64,000 bases of DNA from Termitomyces sp. T153 (Eukaryota; Basidiomycota; Agaricomycetes; Agaricales; Lyophyllaceae), in assembly GCA_018296165.2 (NCBI GenBank), contig JACKQL020000103.1, forward strand, positions 103,158 through 167,157, written 5' to 3'. A program made the translations under genes and the position numbers. Under the pieces are notes generated by a model, which saw only the letters and a program-made list of their open reading frames with translations, ran no database searches and was not told where the DNA came from. The number at the start of each line of letters is the position of its first letter. The first letter of the stretch is position 1. Positions 1-10,309 of the stretch are shown piece by piece.

Positions 1-890
1 ACTCAAGAAACAGGTTCACCACCCAAGGTATGAGCTTTGTGGCATTATATCCCATCCTATTAAATAATCAACCTTTTGACATGATGTTGGATCACAGGTA
101 GGAAGCTGCACTTACAATCCCTTCCCATATTGTGCATGAGGCCCAACACCAAGCTTCAGGGCTGCAAGGAACTTTTTCCAGCCTAATTTTTTGTTGCCAG
201 AGATATGGTTCAATGAAGACTTGTTGGACAAGGTGTTAGCATGCAGCATGGTGGTAGTTGGAAGGAAAAGACAAGGTAATTTCAGATGCACTGACATGAC
301 CATTTGTAATGATTTGCATCATGTGTCATGAGAATTGTTTCCCTCTTCAAGTTCTACTGTCCTAACTAGTATCTTGTCTTACCTCTCAAACACAACCAAC
401 AAACTCAATTGATTCAATATTTGGTAAGCTTGTGGAGAAAGATTCCATCTCAGGGTCATAATTTTTTGAGGGCTTCATGAGCTTAGCTCAACAATTTGAT
501 TTTAGTATTTGCATTCCTCTGTATATCATACTCAATATGACTGAGGATTTGAGAACTATGTTACCAAACTTGCTTGAGGTCATGCTGACTTCTCACATAA
601 TTTGAATTTGGAATGAGACAAAGATAGCATTGCTAAAACATGATGATTTCTCAAAATATTGCCATATTATAGCCATGTAGGATGCTATGAAAATGATATT
701 CTTTACAAATACTCAAGTCATTCTTACAACTTAAATACTTGTACAAGATAGAATGGTTTAAAAATGATATATAAAAGACAGTAATATTCTTCATAACTTT
801 CCAGGAAATACTATGAGAAAACATTCTTTGATAAAATAACAAAATATCACTATGGCACTATCATGATATAATCTGGTAAGGTCATGACAA
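1..890. other. CpG-free AT-rich sequence, no gene seen
   Basis: No reading frame longer than about 63 codons and no recognisable protein motif on either strand. CpG is essentially absent, as in the transposon debris that follows, so this is probably decayed repeat DNA. Nothing more specific can be supported. Confidence 0.5.
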
Positions 891-1070
891 TGTGAGTTTT
901 ACCTTGGATTTCTAGTCCTGTGTGATATGACATTTATCTTTAAAAACCAATGTGGGATTTACTAGGGATTTTTTTAACTGTGTGATATGACAGTTATTTT
1001 TTGAAATCAATGTGGGATCTACCAGGACTTCCTAGTCCTGTATGATATTACATTTATTTTCAAAAATTGA
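891..1070. repeat. Tandem repeat, 60-bp unit x 3
   Basis: Three consecutive 60-bp units start at 891, 951 and 1,011. Each opens with TGTGRGWTYTACC-like sequence and contains a shared TGTGATATGACA-like core. Units differ mainly by transitions. No coding potential. Confidence 0.85.
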
Positions 1071-1452
1071 CAAGTCTTTACATTATTTTAAAACATTCAT
1101 TTTGTTGAATAATAACAAATATCACTCAGTCTGACATTAGGTTGGCAAAACAATTTAACACATCAGTATTCTCATTCTATCATTTAACAGGTCCCAAGCC
1201 ATGTTTGGCCATATATCTTAACTGCCCTTTTACTGATGACTTGGTCATTTGAAGAGTGGTGGCATTTCCTTGAAGGCACCTAGCACAAGTTTGAAGTCTG
1301 GACAGACTACAAGAACCTTAAGTACTTCGGCACAGCTAAGAAACTCAATTGATACCAAGCTCAATGATCCTTGTATCTGGCCAACTTTGACTTCTTACTA
1401 CACCACAAACTAGGACAGAGCATGGGCAAAGCAGATGCATTGTCCAGGAGAG

Positions 1453-2064
1453 TGTCAGGACCACAGTCCTGGAGGGGGACTCTTACAGGAGCCAAAACCA
1501 CCTTGAGGAGGTGATGCCAACAGCAAGTATGTAAATAGGAAAAGAAACTAAGAAACTAAGAAATGAGAGTGAGTAATGAATGGAGAGAAGATCAGATAAA
1601 AACAGAACACAAACAAGATATCAGGTAATGTCAAGGCTAGGGTGTAGCTACAGACTAAGGGACCTTATATAGCTGTAGGACACTGCCAAAAGGAGAAGAT
1701 GGAAGTGATCTAAGTCATAGCAGGAAGTGATCTAAGTCATGAGAAAGCAATCTGGAACAAGGGAAGCAATCCTGGAAGTGATTTGGAACAGGTGGAAGTG
1801 ATCTGGAACAGGTGGAAGTGATCTGGAACAGGTGGAAATGATCTGGAACCTGTGGAAGTGATCTGGAACCTGTGGAAGTGATCTGTGCCTGTGGGAATGA
1901 TCTGGAACAGAAAAAGTGGTCCTAGAGGTGGCTAAAACCTGGATGTGGCTGAAACAGGACTGTGGCTAAGATCTGGGGGTGTGGCTGAGATCTAGAGAGG
2001 GACTGTGTAGAATCTGAGGTTGGATAATGGTGAAGGGAAGGGGGGAATGGAATGGATCATGACA
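1453..2064 (-). mobile_element. Solo LTR, 612 bp, gypsy type
   Basis: Starts TGTCAGGACC and ends ATCATGACA (TG...CA with short inverted ends). It is flanked by a perfect 5-bp target duplication GAGAG at 1,448-1,452 and 2,065-2,069. Removing it restores the RNase H-integrase reading of the host element, so it is a later insertion reduced to one LTR by recombination. A TATATAAGG box reads on the minus strand near 1,672, so the LTR points to the minus strand. It shares end and promoter motifs with the LTRs at 11,770, 27,113 and 34,626. Confidence 0.9.
1771..1910. repeat. 20-bp minisatellite inside the solo LTR
   Basis: About seven copies of a 20-bp unit, ATCTGGAACAGGTGGAAGTG and variants. The array lies in the U3 side of the solo LTR, upstream of its minus-strand TATA box. 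Confidence 0.8.
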
Positions 2065-2974
2065 GAGAGCTGATCATAGCACTGGAGCAGGCAATAACAA
2101 CAACATTGTACTTCTCAAGCCTAAGCTCCTTGCCATTCATGCTCTAGAGGGGATTGTGACCCAAGAATATAAGGCAAGCATCCTCAAGGACATTCAATGA
2201 GGAAATCAGGAGTGTGCAAAAGGATGCAGTTGCTCAGGCTGCTCAGGCTCTTTGAGCTTGACAAGTCAGCAGAGTCAAGTCAGTGCATGCAGATGAGTGA
2301 GGTCTTCAGGATAGACTTCTAACCTTCCAAGAACACATTTATGTGCCTAACATTCCAGAACTCCACAGATGCACTGTAGAGCAGTACCATGACTCCCATG
2401 TAGCTGGGCATCCTGGTAGATGGAAGACACTAGAACTGGTTACTCAGAACTATTGGTGCCCTCAGATATTCTAATGCATAGGCATCTACACTGGCACTTG
2501 TGACCTCTGCCTCTATCACACCAAGCCTTGTTGCCAGTCACCTATGAGCCAGCTCCACCCTCTCCCCATCCCAGTTTTCCACTGGAGTGTTGCTTCAGTA
2601 GACTATATTGTCAAATTCCCAGATGCTCATGGGTATGATGGCATAATAGTAGTAGTGGACCTGTAAGTGGGCCCACTTCATCCCTACTCACACTACCTGC
2701 TGGTAGGGCTATTAGCATACTGACTCAAGCTCCTCACAGGCCTGTGTCAACTACACCTGGTCTTTAATGTTGTTAAACTGTTCCTAGCTTTGGAAAACCC
2801 CATTCCTGGCCATCATCCTAAGCCACCACCACCACCAGTCCTGGTGAATAATGAGGAGGAGTATGAGGTGGAGGAAATTCTGGATAGCAGGGTGTTCTGC
2901 AGAAAATCACAATTCAAGGTGAAGTGGAAGGGATATGGCATTGAGGACATCTCTTGGCAACCACAGGCCAATAT

Positions 2975-3466
2975 ACATGCAGGACTCCCATTGCCAGGCC
3001 ATGTCCTTGACAGTGAGGTCAAAGAGAGGACAGACATGGTGAGAGAAATCCTGGATAAGCCTTTAGTAGAAGTTAGCAAAACCTAAGAAGGCTTGGACTT
3101 CCTTCTTGTACTTTGGTGCAGGCCATTCAGCTACCCCAGCTATCTTGACAGGGTCCATCTCCACCATTCCATATGGGAGGATTGAATCCAGATACTGAAC
3201 CTAGGTCTGCTCAAACTCACACTTTTCTGGTCTGAGATAGAGTGCTGGCAGAGATGCTCCATGGCAATGCATGTGGTCTGACAATGCTCCTCCAATGTTT
3301 TGGTATAGATGAGGATATTGTCAAGATAAACACAAACAATGCCTTCTGCAATCAGGTCACAAGAGATGTCATTCATTCTTGTCTGGAAAGTGGCAGGGCA
3401 CTTAGTGAGGCCAAGGAACTTTCATTACCAGAGGTTCAAAGAATCCACAATTGGTTTATACACTAG
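2975..3466 (-). pseudogene. Inverted gypsy RT/RNase H fragment
   Basis: Read on the minus strand it gives the end of a gypsy reverse transcriptase: the YLDD active site appears as YLDN within VCVYLDNILIYTKTLEEH, followed by [20 protein letters not shown] and the NFY...QDFSHH block leading into RNase H. It meets the plus-strand chromodomain at about 2,975, so two pieces of related elements are fused head to head. The catalytic change (D to N) and stops show it is dead. Confidence 0.8.
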
Positions 3467-3478
3467 AGGAGGACTACT

Positions 3479-4580
3479 GTCATGACCCCCCCATGGCCCT
3501 AAACCCCTTTCCTCTGACCTCAATGATACAATGGAATAAACAATGTATTAAAGATAGTATTTTGATACATAAGGAACCAGTAAACTGTGGAAAGTGTGGT
3601 CAGAGAGGCTTGGAATCTGTGTAAATCAAAAGGGAAAAGCTTACCAAGCTAGGTAAAAAGACAAGAACAAAGAGAAAGTGGAAGTCTGGGGCATAGAATG
3701 GTGAATAAGGGGGTCCAGTGCCATGCACAATGGAGAATATCCAAGAAACAGCATGGAATAAAGCTGTGATGCCATTACAGAGCCAATTAGGGCTGTGAAT
3801 CCAAAGCTGACACAGAAACAGCCAGAATATGAGAAGACCAAGATCACTGGGAGAGCCAAATGATCCAATTGCATGGGAACACTGGGAATAAGGGCAAGAG
3901 GACCAAACATGGGAAAACACATTGTTAAAAGGGAGAAACACCTCAGATAACATGGGGAAGGGATTGTTGGACTCCTGGAAAGCATGGAGAAGTGTGGAGG
4001 GAGAGAGCAGGAACCATGAAAAGGGTCAGTGGAAAGGGAACACAGTCAGAATAACAAAGATTAGCATTGAAAAAGAGGAAAATGCATGTGACTGGCATCA
4101 CAGATGATGACAGTGGTCCATGTGCAGAGAGAGAAATATAAATAGAAAGGGGGACAAAGATTAAAAGCTTAAGTTTTGGCATGATAGGCTCTGGGTCCCT
4201 AGTGTGTGGATTCTTTAGGCCTTGTTTGTTACCTCAGAATTATTAGTGTTCTGCATGGTAGTTCTTATTGTTAGAAGCCTTTGGCCATTACAACCTAAAC
4301 CCAATCTATTAAAAACACTTTAAAAACCTATCATCATGTAATCTACTGTGTATACAAGGAATAGTAAGCCCTGAACTTTGTGTTAAGATGTTGATGAGAC
4401 CCTATTCTTGCTGAGTACAGATTGCTGACTTTTCTTATGTTTTGGCAACTTGCAGATTTTCTGATTTCTATACAATGCAATGGTCACATGACTTTGTCAC
4501 ATGTGGTCTAGACCCTCAGCCCACTGACTGACATTCCTCTAGCACCCTCTGGTGCCCCTCCTAGCAAGGTCTCTGACAAT
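3479..4580 (+). mobile_element. Probable LTR or LTR remnant, boundaries uncertain
   Basis: Begins TGTCATGACCC after a purine-rich stretch, the same start as the LTRs at 11,770 and (minus strand) 35,782. A TATAAATAG box lies near 4,136. The 3' end is set only by a TCTGACA near 4,578 and no target duplication was found, so the right border is a guess. Apparent minus-strand reading frames at 3,600-3,985 show no homology and are taken as chance. Confidence 0.4.
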
Positions 4581-4599
4581 GTTTCCTTTCTTGGTATTA

Positions 4600-5345
4600 T
4601 TACTATAGTTTCATTATTTCTTGGTTTGGACTTATTTCCTTGATACATGCTGCCCCAGCAACTGGCATACTGGCTGTCATTCCAGGCATCAAATTAGCTA
4701 CATTTTTGGTTATAGACTTGCCCAGCCATTCCTCCTGACTTGCCTCTGTCACTAGCAACCCTTTTTCACTATTATTGACTCCTTTTAGTTTCATTACCTT
4801 TACTTACTATATATATACTGTCATGTTTTCTATACTACTATCAAAGAATTGCACCTTGTTATTAGCCCCAGACTTCAGATCTAAGTCTAGCAACTCTAAA
4901 GTACCTTCTTTTGCTCTAGTGCTTTCTATATTGAGTTAGCGCTCTTGTCATTTTGTTCAGCTAGTACCACCTTAGGATACTATTGTGCCAAGTTTATGGT
5001 TAGCACTAGCACCTATGGCTAGTTTTGTTTTGTTATGATTCCTGCTGCTAATGTGCTTTGCTAGCCCTAGCACCAGTATTTACCCTTGCTCTGCTAGCAG
5101 CATATCCTCTAGTGACTTCAGTTTGACTCTAGCTAGGTTTATCCATAGAGTTCTCCTTTTCTATCTGCTATCAACTATCAATATCTCTCAACTTTGCACT
5201 AGCAACCTAGCACCACTTCTGTGTCTAACAGGCTTTCTGGGACCTAGCTCAACTTGTGCCCTCACTTTCTATAGTCTGTTCATACTCTACTTGTAAAACT
5301 GCTAAATGTTGTGTTCTCTGCATGGCAGCTAGGCAGCAACAGATA
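4600..5345 (+). mobile_element. Probable 5' LTR of second gypsy family
   Basis: The stretch is rich in the phrases CTAGCAACT and TTGCTAGC and ends GCATGGCAGCTAGGCAGCAACA. That end matches the ends of the two solo LTRs at 21,212 and 24,531 (GCATGGCACTAGGTGGCA...). It sits directly before a gag-like reading frame. The left border was not resolved and no matching right LTR was found. Confidence 0.45.
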
Positions 5346-5420
5346 TCATCATGGAGCCCACTGTAGGGGTAAGTTAAGAGCAAGATTCCACCAGAAACCC
5401 ATGCACAAGCCTTTTGTTAC

Positions 5421-6360
5421 TTGTGTTTTACTCCAATGCCTTGCCAGTTTAACTCATTTCTTGATACTTTGACCCTGCCTCCATTCTCACTGACTCCTGC
5501 ACCACATAACCTTGCCAACAAACTTAGCACCACACATAACTCCCTCTTTATTGACAAACTTGACAACTGCTTTCTAGGAGGACATATACTCAGCTTTCTC
5601 CAAGCTCCATTTTTGCTGCTAATGCCTCTTGACTTGCCCACCTTCTTTCCAGAGCTTTATCAGCTACCACTTTTCCCAATCCCCCTTCCAACTTTAAATC
5701 CAACAATTGCTATAGCCAACAATAAATGTCTGGTATGTCATGAGCACATGCCACCATGCAATGACTCTACTACCCCTAAGTGGAATGAGTCCCATCCTTG
5801 CAAGCTATCAGAGTACTTCTGCAAACTTGAATACTTGTTTGGTGACTGTGGCATTTCTGATGAAACTCAGAAAAAGGAGTATGCAGTGTGCTACATCTCT
5901 TATAATATGGCAGAAACCTGGCTTGGCATACTTGAATTTAGCAACTCTTTTTTTCCTGCTAGTGCTGCTGAGGAGCATTGCTACACATATTGCAAATGGA
6001 AAGTGGCAAGTGATGCAGCTCTATCCTAGTACTGATGAAACAGCTTGGCAATCTCAAACAACTTGTAACCCAGCCATTCTCTAGCAGCCTCTCCACCCTT
6101 GGCAGGTTCTCTGATTACTATTGCAACTTCCAGTGGATTGCTAGATGGCTTTTGGCTAATGGCAAGCTCTACAGGAATGAGGAACATTGCCTCTTTCAGC
6201 AGGGTATTCCAATGTTGCTATGGTCCAAAATTGTCCACCACCTCAAGATCATCATGCCAGACCACCACTCTGATGACCTCTACAACATTAGTGGTTGTTG
6301 AACCCAGCTGGAACTTTACATCCAGCAAGGAAAATGTTGTTGCAATGCTGAAGGAGAATT
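5421..6360 (+). pseudogene. Gag-like region of second gypsy family
   Basis: A 202-codon frame (5,421-6,029) continues with frameshifts to about 6,360. The proline-rich start is followed by a capsid-like helical block (KWNESHPCKLSEYFCKLEYL, then TQKKEYAVCYISYNMAETW). The arrangement, a leader then a helical Gag and then protease and RT, is that of Ty3/gypsy Gag. No zinc knuckle was found. Arg-to-Cys/Trp-like replacements and stops fit CpG decay. Confidence 0.6.
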
Positions 6361-6745
6361 AGTGCTGCCCTGTAGTGCTATGATTTCCAACTACATAGCA
6401 AACACTTATACATAGAGTGCATTGACAAATGGCACAGACACAACCCAGGACAACTTGCTCCAGGATGCTTGACAGGCAATGCTAACTCAGATGCAGAGCA
6501 GGCTTCACACCAGACCTTAATCCATGAAGTTTTGCACTTGGACAGTAATGGACCCAGGCCTCTCTCTTACAAGGAATGCATCAAGCTGTTAGAGAGGGAG
6601 TTGATGGCTTTGCAATGAATGCTCTAATGTTTTTGATGGTGTAGAGATCCCCTGCACTAAAAAATGCTGCTCAGCTCCTCCTGCCACTCCTGCTGCTGCT
6701 GCTGCTGACCCTGCTCCAGGCTCTAGCACTCCTGCTGCCATCAAA

Positions 6746-7694
6746 GTGCCAGAACCAGTCCCCTGTCCTGCCACCTCTGCACCAGTTGTTAGCATTAGTG
6801 ATCCTCAGCCACCCTTGCATCTGTACTCTGGTATTCCAAATTACTATGTCCTGCCCAACACTCACAATTTTGCCACCCCTGACAAGTGCCAAGATGGAGC
6901 CTATAGGATGATGCCTCCAATTTATGACATAGAGCAGACTAAGGCAGTTTTTGACCATGTACTTCAGACCAAGGTTACTGTTTCAGTGGGTAAATTGTGC
7001 TCACTTTCATCAGATATTTGCAATCAGTTCCACAACACCATTACTCCCAAGCACAACTTGGCAACTAACATTGTTATCACTAATGAACCTTCTACAATTC
7101 CTTGAAGAAATCCTGCCAACAGTTGCCTATGACAATGCCACCTTCAGTCTGTCCTCCAATGCTGCCACTGCTCAGAGTATCTTGGAAATGTTAGCACTAG
7201 TCACAGCCATAGACCCTGTTGAAGCCTACATTGAATCAGTACCTCCAGGTCAAGACCCCATCATTCTCACTTGTGCTAAGGAAGCTCAGGCTATTTGGTC
7301 CATCATGATGCTAATCATCAATTGCAAGGAAATTGAATGCATTGATGATAGTGGGTCTCAGAGCATCTCTATGTCAGCTGAACTTGCTAGTGAACTGTCA
7401 GTGACCTACAACCCAAGCATTGTCCTCAACATGCAGGGTGCTAATGGTACCATGGATCAATTGTTAGGCCTAGCATGCAATGTTCCCTGCACTATTGGCA
7501 ACATTCTATTTTACCTCCAGATCCACATCCTCAGATCCTCCACATATGACATTTTACTTGGCTGGCCCTGCAACATTCTTACCTGCAATGTTGTTAAGAC
7601 TCTTAGCAAACAGGAAACAATGCTAACAATCATGGGCCCTAACACTGGATTTTGGCACATCATACCAACATTTCCAAGAGGCAAGCCCAAGTGA
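6746..7694 (+). pseudogene. Aspartic protease region of second gypsy family
   Basis: Two overlapping frames (6,746-7,105 and 6,951-7,694) cover a linker and a retropepsin-like domain. The active-site motif appears as IDDSGSQS at about 7,340, and the C-terminal block as YDILLGWPCNILT at about 7,550, the usual hydrophobic-ILG-[RW]P hallmark. The final 247-codon frame is open. The protease would cut the Gag-Pol polyprotein. It belongs to the same relic as the gag before it and the RT after the copia insertion. Confidence 0.7.
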
Positions 7695-7741
7695 CCTTGC
7701 CAGCAGTTTTGTTATGACAAAAATATGTTGCCCTCACACTG

Positions 7742-8400
7742 ATGCTGCCCACCACCAACATGATTAGCAACAGTGCTAGCAATCTGGTACTAGCAGTTGA
7801 ATATAACCATCAGACCAGACAAGTTTCATTTATTTCTTGTGCTGAATTAGACAATGACGTTTTACTTACAGACAATTTACTTACAGAAAACCTACAATGC
7901 CCTTCTCTCACCTATCTCAATGCTACTGCCCCTTTTCTTTTTGAACCTCTTCCTACTGATTCCTACATTATCTTCACAGATGCTTCTAGTCTCCAGATTC
8001 TTAGATTTACTGCTACCACACTCCATTCACCTCTTAACAATGTCACTACAGATATCTTTATCAATTACTCCTTCCCCACCATTTTTATTGCTAACAATAC
8101 CCACCCTCCTCCATACCAACAGGATAATTTACCAACAAGCACAAAATTATTTTTATTAGCAAACATGATACTGGCTTCCTCACTAGCAACAAACTCAATG
8201 TATTGGTCAACCTTGTTGCTATGCAAAATCAAGCCTTTGCTTGGGACAACTCCAAATGTGGCAGCCTGCAACCTAACTTCTTTCCACCAGTACATATACC
8301 AACACTTCCCCATGTCCTATGGGTCCAGTACAATTACCCTATACTACCAGGCCTACAGAAGGAAGTCTGTATGACCATACAAATAAGATCAATGCTGGCA
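7742..8400 (+). pseudogene. Protease-RT linker region, second gypsy family
   Basis: A 210-codon frame (7,742-8,374) lies between the protease and the RT of the same element. It has no motif I recognise. It is interrupted just downstream by the copia insertion at 8,406, and the polyprotein resumes at 10,194 after the target duplication. Confidence 0.45.
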
Positions 8401-8405
8401 TCTAC

Positions 8406-8925
8406 TGTTGGGAAATCAGACAGAGAACCCAGTGTAAGAAGCAGAGCATGCAATGTCACAAGTGCTGAAAAGTGCATAGCTATGACAGATCTGTCTATTA
8501 GTTAATGTGGGGGGATATATATTTATGGAGAATTTAGAGCGATTTGTATATTTTTCCGGACACCTATATGAAAATGAATATATTTTTTATGTTTCTTAGC
8601 TTCTTTAGAAACTTTGGTAGAGGAGTAATTCGTTTATTTAACATAGACATACGGTTAAATATTCTTCTTGGTGTTTTGAAGCGAATCTCGGAATTACATA
8701 AATTGATGGTAGATATTCAGACTACTCATGCTAAGTTGGGTAGTCAAGATGGAAACAGCCGAGAACACTGATTAAGGTCCCAAATGATTGTTAAGTGAGT
8801 TTAAGGATGTAGCAATATTGTATACAGCTGTGAAGTGAGCCTGGCAGTCGCTACTTTTAATGATAATAAAGTTTAATGTCCAATTGGTCAATTCTGCTAT
8901 CATGTGAGCTCAGTTATCCTCAATA
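8406..8925 (-). repeat. 3' LTR of the copia element, with internal insertion
   Basis: Matches the 160-bp LTR at 10,029-10,188 in two blocks (8,406-8,507 and 8,857-8,925). The blocks are separated by 349 bp that the other LTR lacks. The ends are TG...TA; the expected terminal CA has changed to TA, a transition. Confidence 0.85.
8508..8856. mobile_element. 349-bp insertion with 6-bp target duplication
   Basis: Absent from the sister LTR and flanked by the direct repeat TTAATG (8,502-8,507 and 8,857-8,862). Unlike its surroundings it keeps several CpG sites. No terminal inverted repeats or poly-A tail were seen. A 75-codon plus-strand frame at 8,544-8,771 fills most of it, starts with a hydrophobic segment (about residues 12-26) and matches no family I know. 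It may be a short mobile element or a captured fragment. Confidence 0.6.
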
Positions 8926-8967
8926 CTTCCCCTTGAGCAAAATATTTGTGACAGTCTTCCCCTCAAT

Positions 8968-9718
8968 CTACAAGGCATAGTTCTCCTTGTCATTCTCAGA
9001 GAAGACAGCAAAACCAGCAAACTTCTTATTAATCAATTTGAAGTGCTTCAACCTAGTTTTGCATGAAGCAGTGAAATGGCCAATGCCTCCACAATAGAAA
9101 CAAGTCACAGTGGAACCAGTCTTCTTTGTTGCAGTCATAGTATCCAAACCAGGCTTTTCTCCTGACTTCAATGTAGTAGCAGTGGTGGTGGTGCAGGTGA
9201 GATTCTGACAACTCTCCTCATTGAGTAAGCAAGTGATGACAAAGTTGAGGGTGAGCTCCTCAGGTTTAATGGCATCAAGAGAGATGATGACAGTCTCATA
9301 AGAAGGAGGGAGACTAGCAGTGAGGACAACAATGATGTCTTTGTCAGAAGTGGAAATGTTGATGGGCAGTAAGGCAGTTGGCAAGAGAGCAGACTTCTCC
9401 AATCCAGGCCTCCATGGTTTGGCCTTCCTTCATAGAAGCAGTAATGAAGGCACAATGGAGTGCAAGGTGACTACTAAAATCACAAGCATGATGAACCTTG
9501 GCAAGGTTATCTCAGATGGTGTAGGGGTTTGGGTCAGTTATATGGGCAAGTTGAGCATCTTTCACACTAAGAATCAATGTTGCCTTAGCCTCAGCCATCC
9601 TCTTCTTGATCCTCTTCACCTCCAGACCTTCTTTATTCTCTAGCAACACCTTCCCCTCAAACAAATCCCAATACCCCTGACAAACCAACAGCTTCCATGC
9701 ACTTTGCCCACTCAACAT
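8968..9718 (-). pseudogene. Copia Gag with CCHC zinc knuckle
   Basis: Minus-strand frames 9,718-9,512 and 9,402-8,968 together give a UBN2-type copia Gag. The hallmark block ASLPPSYETVIISLDAIKPE is followed by one CX2CX4HX4C knuckle (CFYCGGIGHFTASC) and then FAVFSENDKENYAL just before the stop. A frameshift separates the two halves. Gag packages the RNA into virus-like particles. The frame ends close to the polypurine tract, so nothing downstream of Gag was ever carried by this copy. Confidence 0.8.
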
Positions 9719-9888
9719 AGTTTGTGTGAGAGAGATGGGGAAAGCAAATAGAACTATCTATAGGTGCTGAATCTGGCATGATGGTGACCAAGAAAGAAAA
9801 TGGAGATAGAGAGCAGCAAAGATGAAAGCAGTAGTAGTTTGCATCTCAAGAGTCTCTGCAAGATCTGGCACTTGCAATGCAAAATAGA

Positions 9889-10000
9889 TTTTGGCCTCTG
9901 GGGGGCAGGTAGTAGATTTTGGCCTCTAGGGGGCAGGTGTGAAATTTGGCCTTCATAGGGCAGGGTACAGAATTTGGCCTTTGCAGGGCAGGGGTGAGAC
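9889..10000. repeat. 28-29 bp tandem repeat in copia leader
   Basis: Four imperfect units of the form GATTTTGGCCTCTRGGGGGC followed by AGGT and 3-4 variable bases. They lie between the 5' LTR and the gag start of the copia element, on what would be its leader RNA. Confidence 0.75.
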
Positions 10001-10028
10001 ACTCAAGGTATGTGAGATGCTTAGCACT

Positions 10029-10188
10029 TGTATTGGGAAATCAGACAGAGAACCTGGCATAAGAAGCAGAGCACACACTGTTACAAGTACTAAGAAGCAC
10101 ATAGCTACAACAGATCTGTCTATTAGTTAACATAATAAAGTTTAATGTTCAATGAGTCAATTCTGCTATCATTTGGTTATTCTCAACA
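10029..10188 (-). repeat. 5' LTR of the copia element
   Basis: 160 bp with TG...CA ends, aligned to the two halves of the LTR at 8,406-8,925. It is followed directly by the TCTAC target duplication. Confidence 0.85.
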
Positions 10189-10230
10189 TCTACAAACCCC
10201 AACTCAGCCTACTGCTTGCACTGGTATTGT

Positions 10231-10304
10231 GTTCTTAAGAAGAACAGTAAGCTCTGACTTGTGCACAGTTCTCAAGAAGAACAGTAAGCTCTGACTTGTG
10301 CACA
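10231..10304. repeat. 37-bp tandem duplication
   Basis: Two head-to-tail copies (10,231-10,267 and 10,268-10,304) differing at one base, a T/C transition. They sit just upstream of the RT domain of the second gypsy family. Confidence 0.9.
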
Positions 10305-10309
10305 GCTTA

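Larger units (their letters stand above)
1240..2972 (+). pseudogene. Chromovirus (Ty3/gypsy) pol relic: RNase H, integrase, chromodomain
   Basis: This is the 3' part of a gypsy polyprotein. RNase H is recognisable at 1,240-1,450 (FEEWWHFLEG and VWTDYKNLKYF blocks) and resumes at 2,070 after an inserted solo LTR. Integrase sequence lies at about 2,300-2,780, with the SVDYIVKFPDAHGYDGI block, and a large internal deletion near 2,690-2,740. A chromodomain (YEVEEILDSR, FKVKWKGYG, ISWQPQANIH) is at about 2,850-2,972; in chromoviruses this domain directs integration to heterochromatin. Numerous stops and frameshifts make it dead. The chromodomain stops abruptly near 2,975, where the sequence switches to an inverted gypsy fragment. 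Confidence 0.85.
8406..10188 (-). mobile_element. Gag-only Ty1/copia element (TR-GAG-like)
   Basis: Two LTRs (8,406-8,925 and 10,029-10,188) face the same way and enclose 1.1 kb that codes only for a copia Gag on the minus strand. A perfect 5-bp target duplication TCTAC flanks the unit (8,401-8,405 and 10,189-10,193). A polypurine tract, AAGGGGAAG on the minus strand, abuts the 3' LTR at 8,926-8,936. No protease, integrase, RT or RNase H is present, so it must have moved with proteins from a full copia element. It interrupts the second gypsy family relic. The left LTR is itself split by a 349-bp insertion. Confidence 0.88.

Noticed and set aside
1771..1910. CRISPR-like regular repeats
   Set aside because: Units are contiguous without spacers, in a eukaryotic LTR; this is a minisatellite.
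3600..4182. Minus-strand frames of 79-117 codons
   Set aside because: Hydrophobic, overlapping in several frames, no motif; they lie inside a probable LTR.
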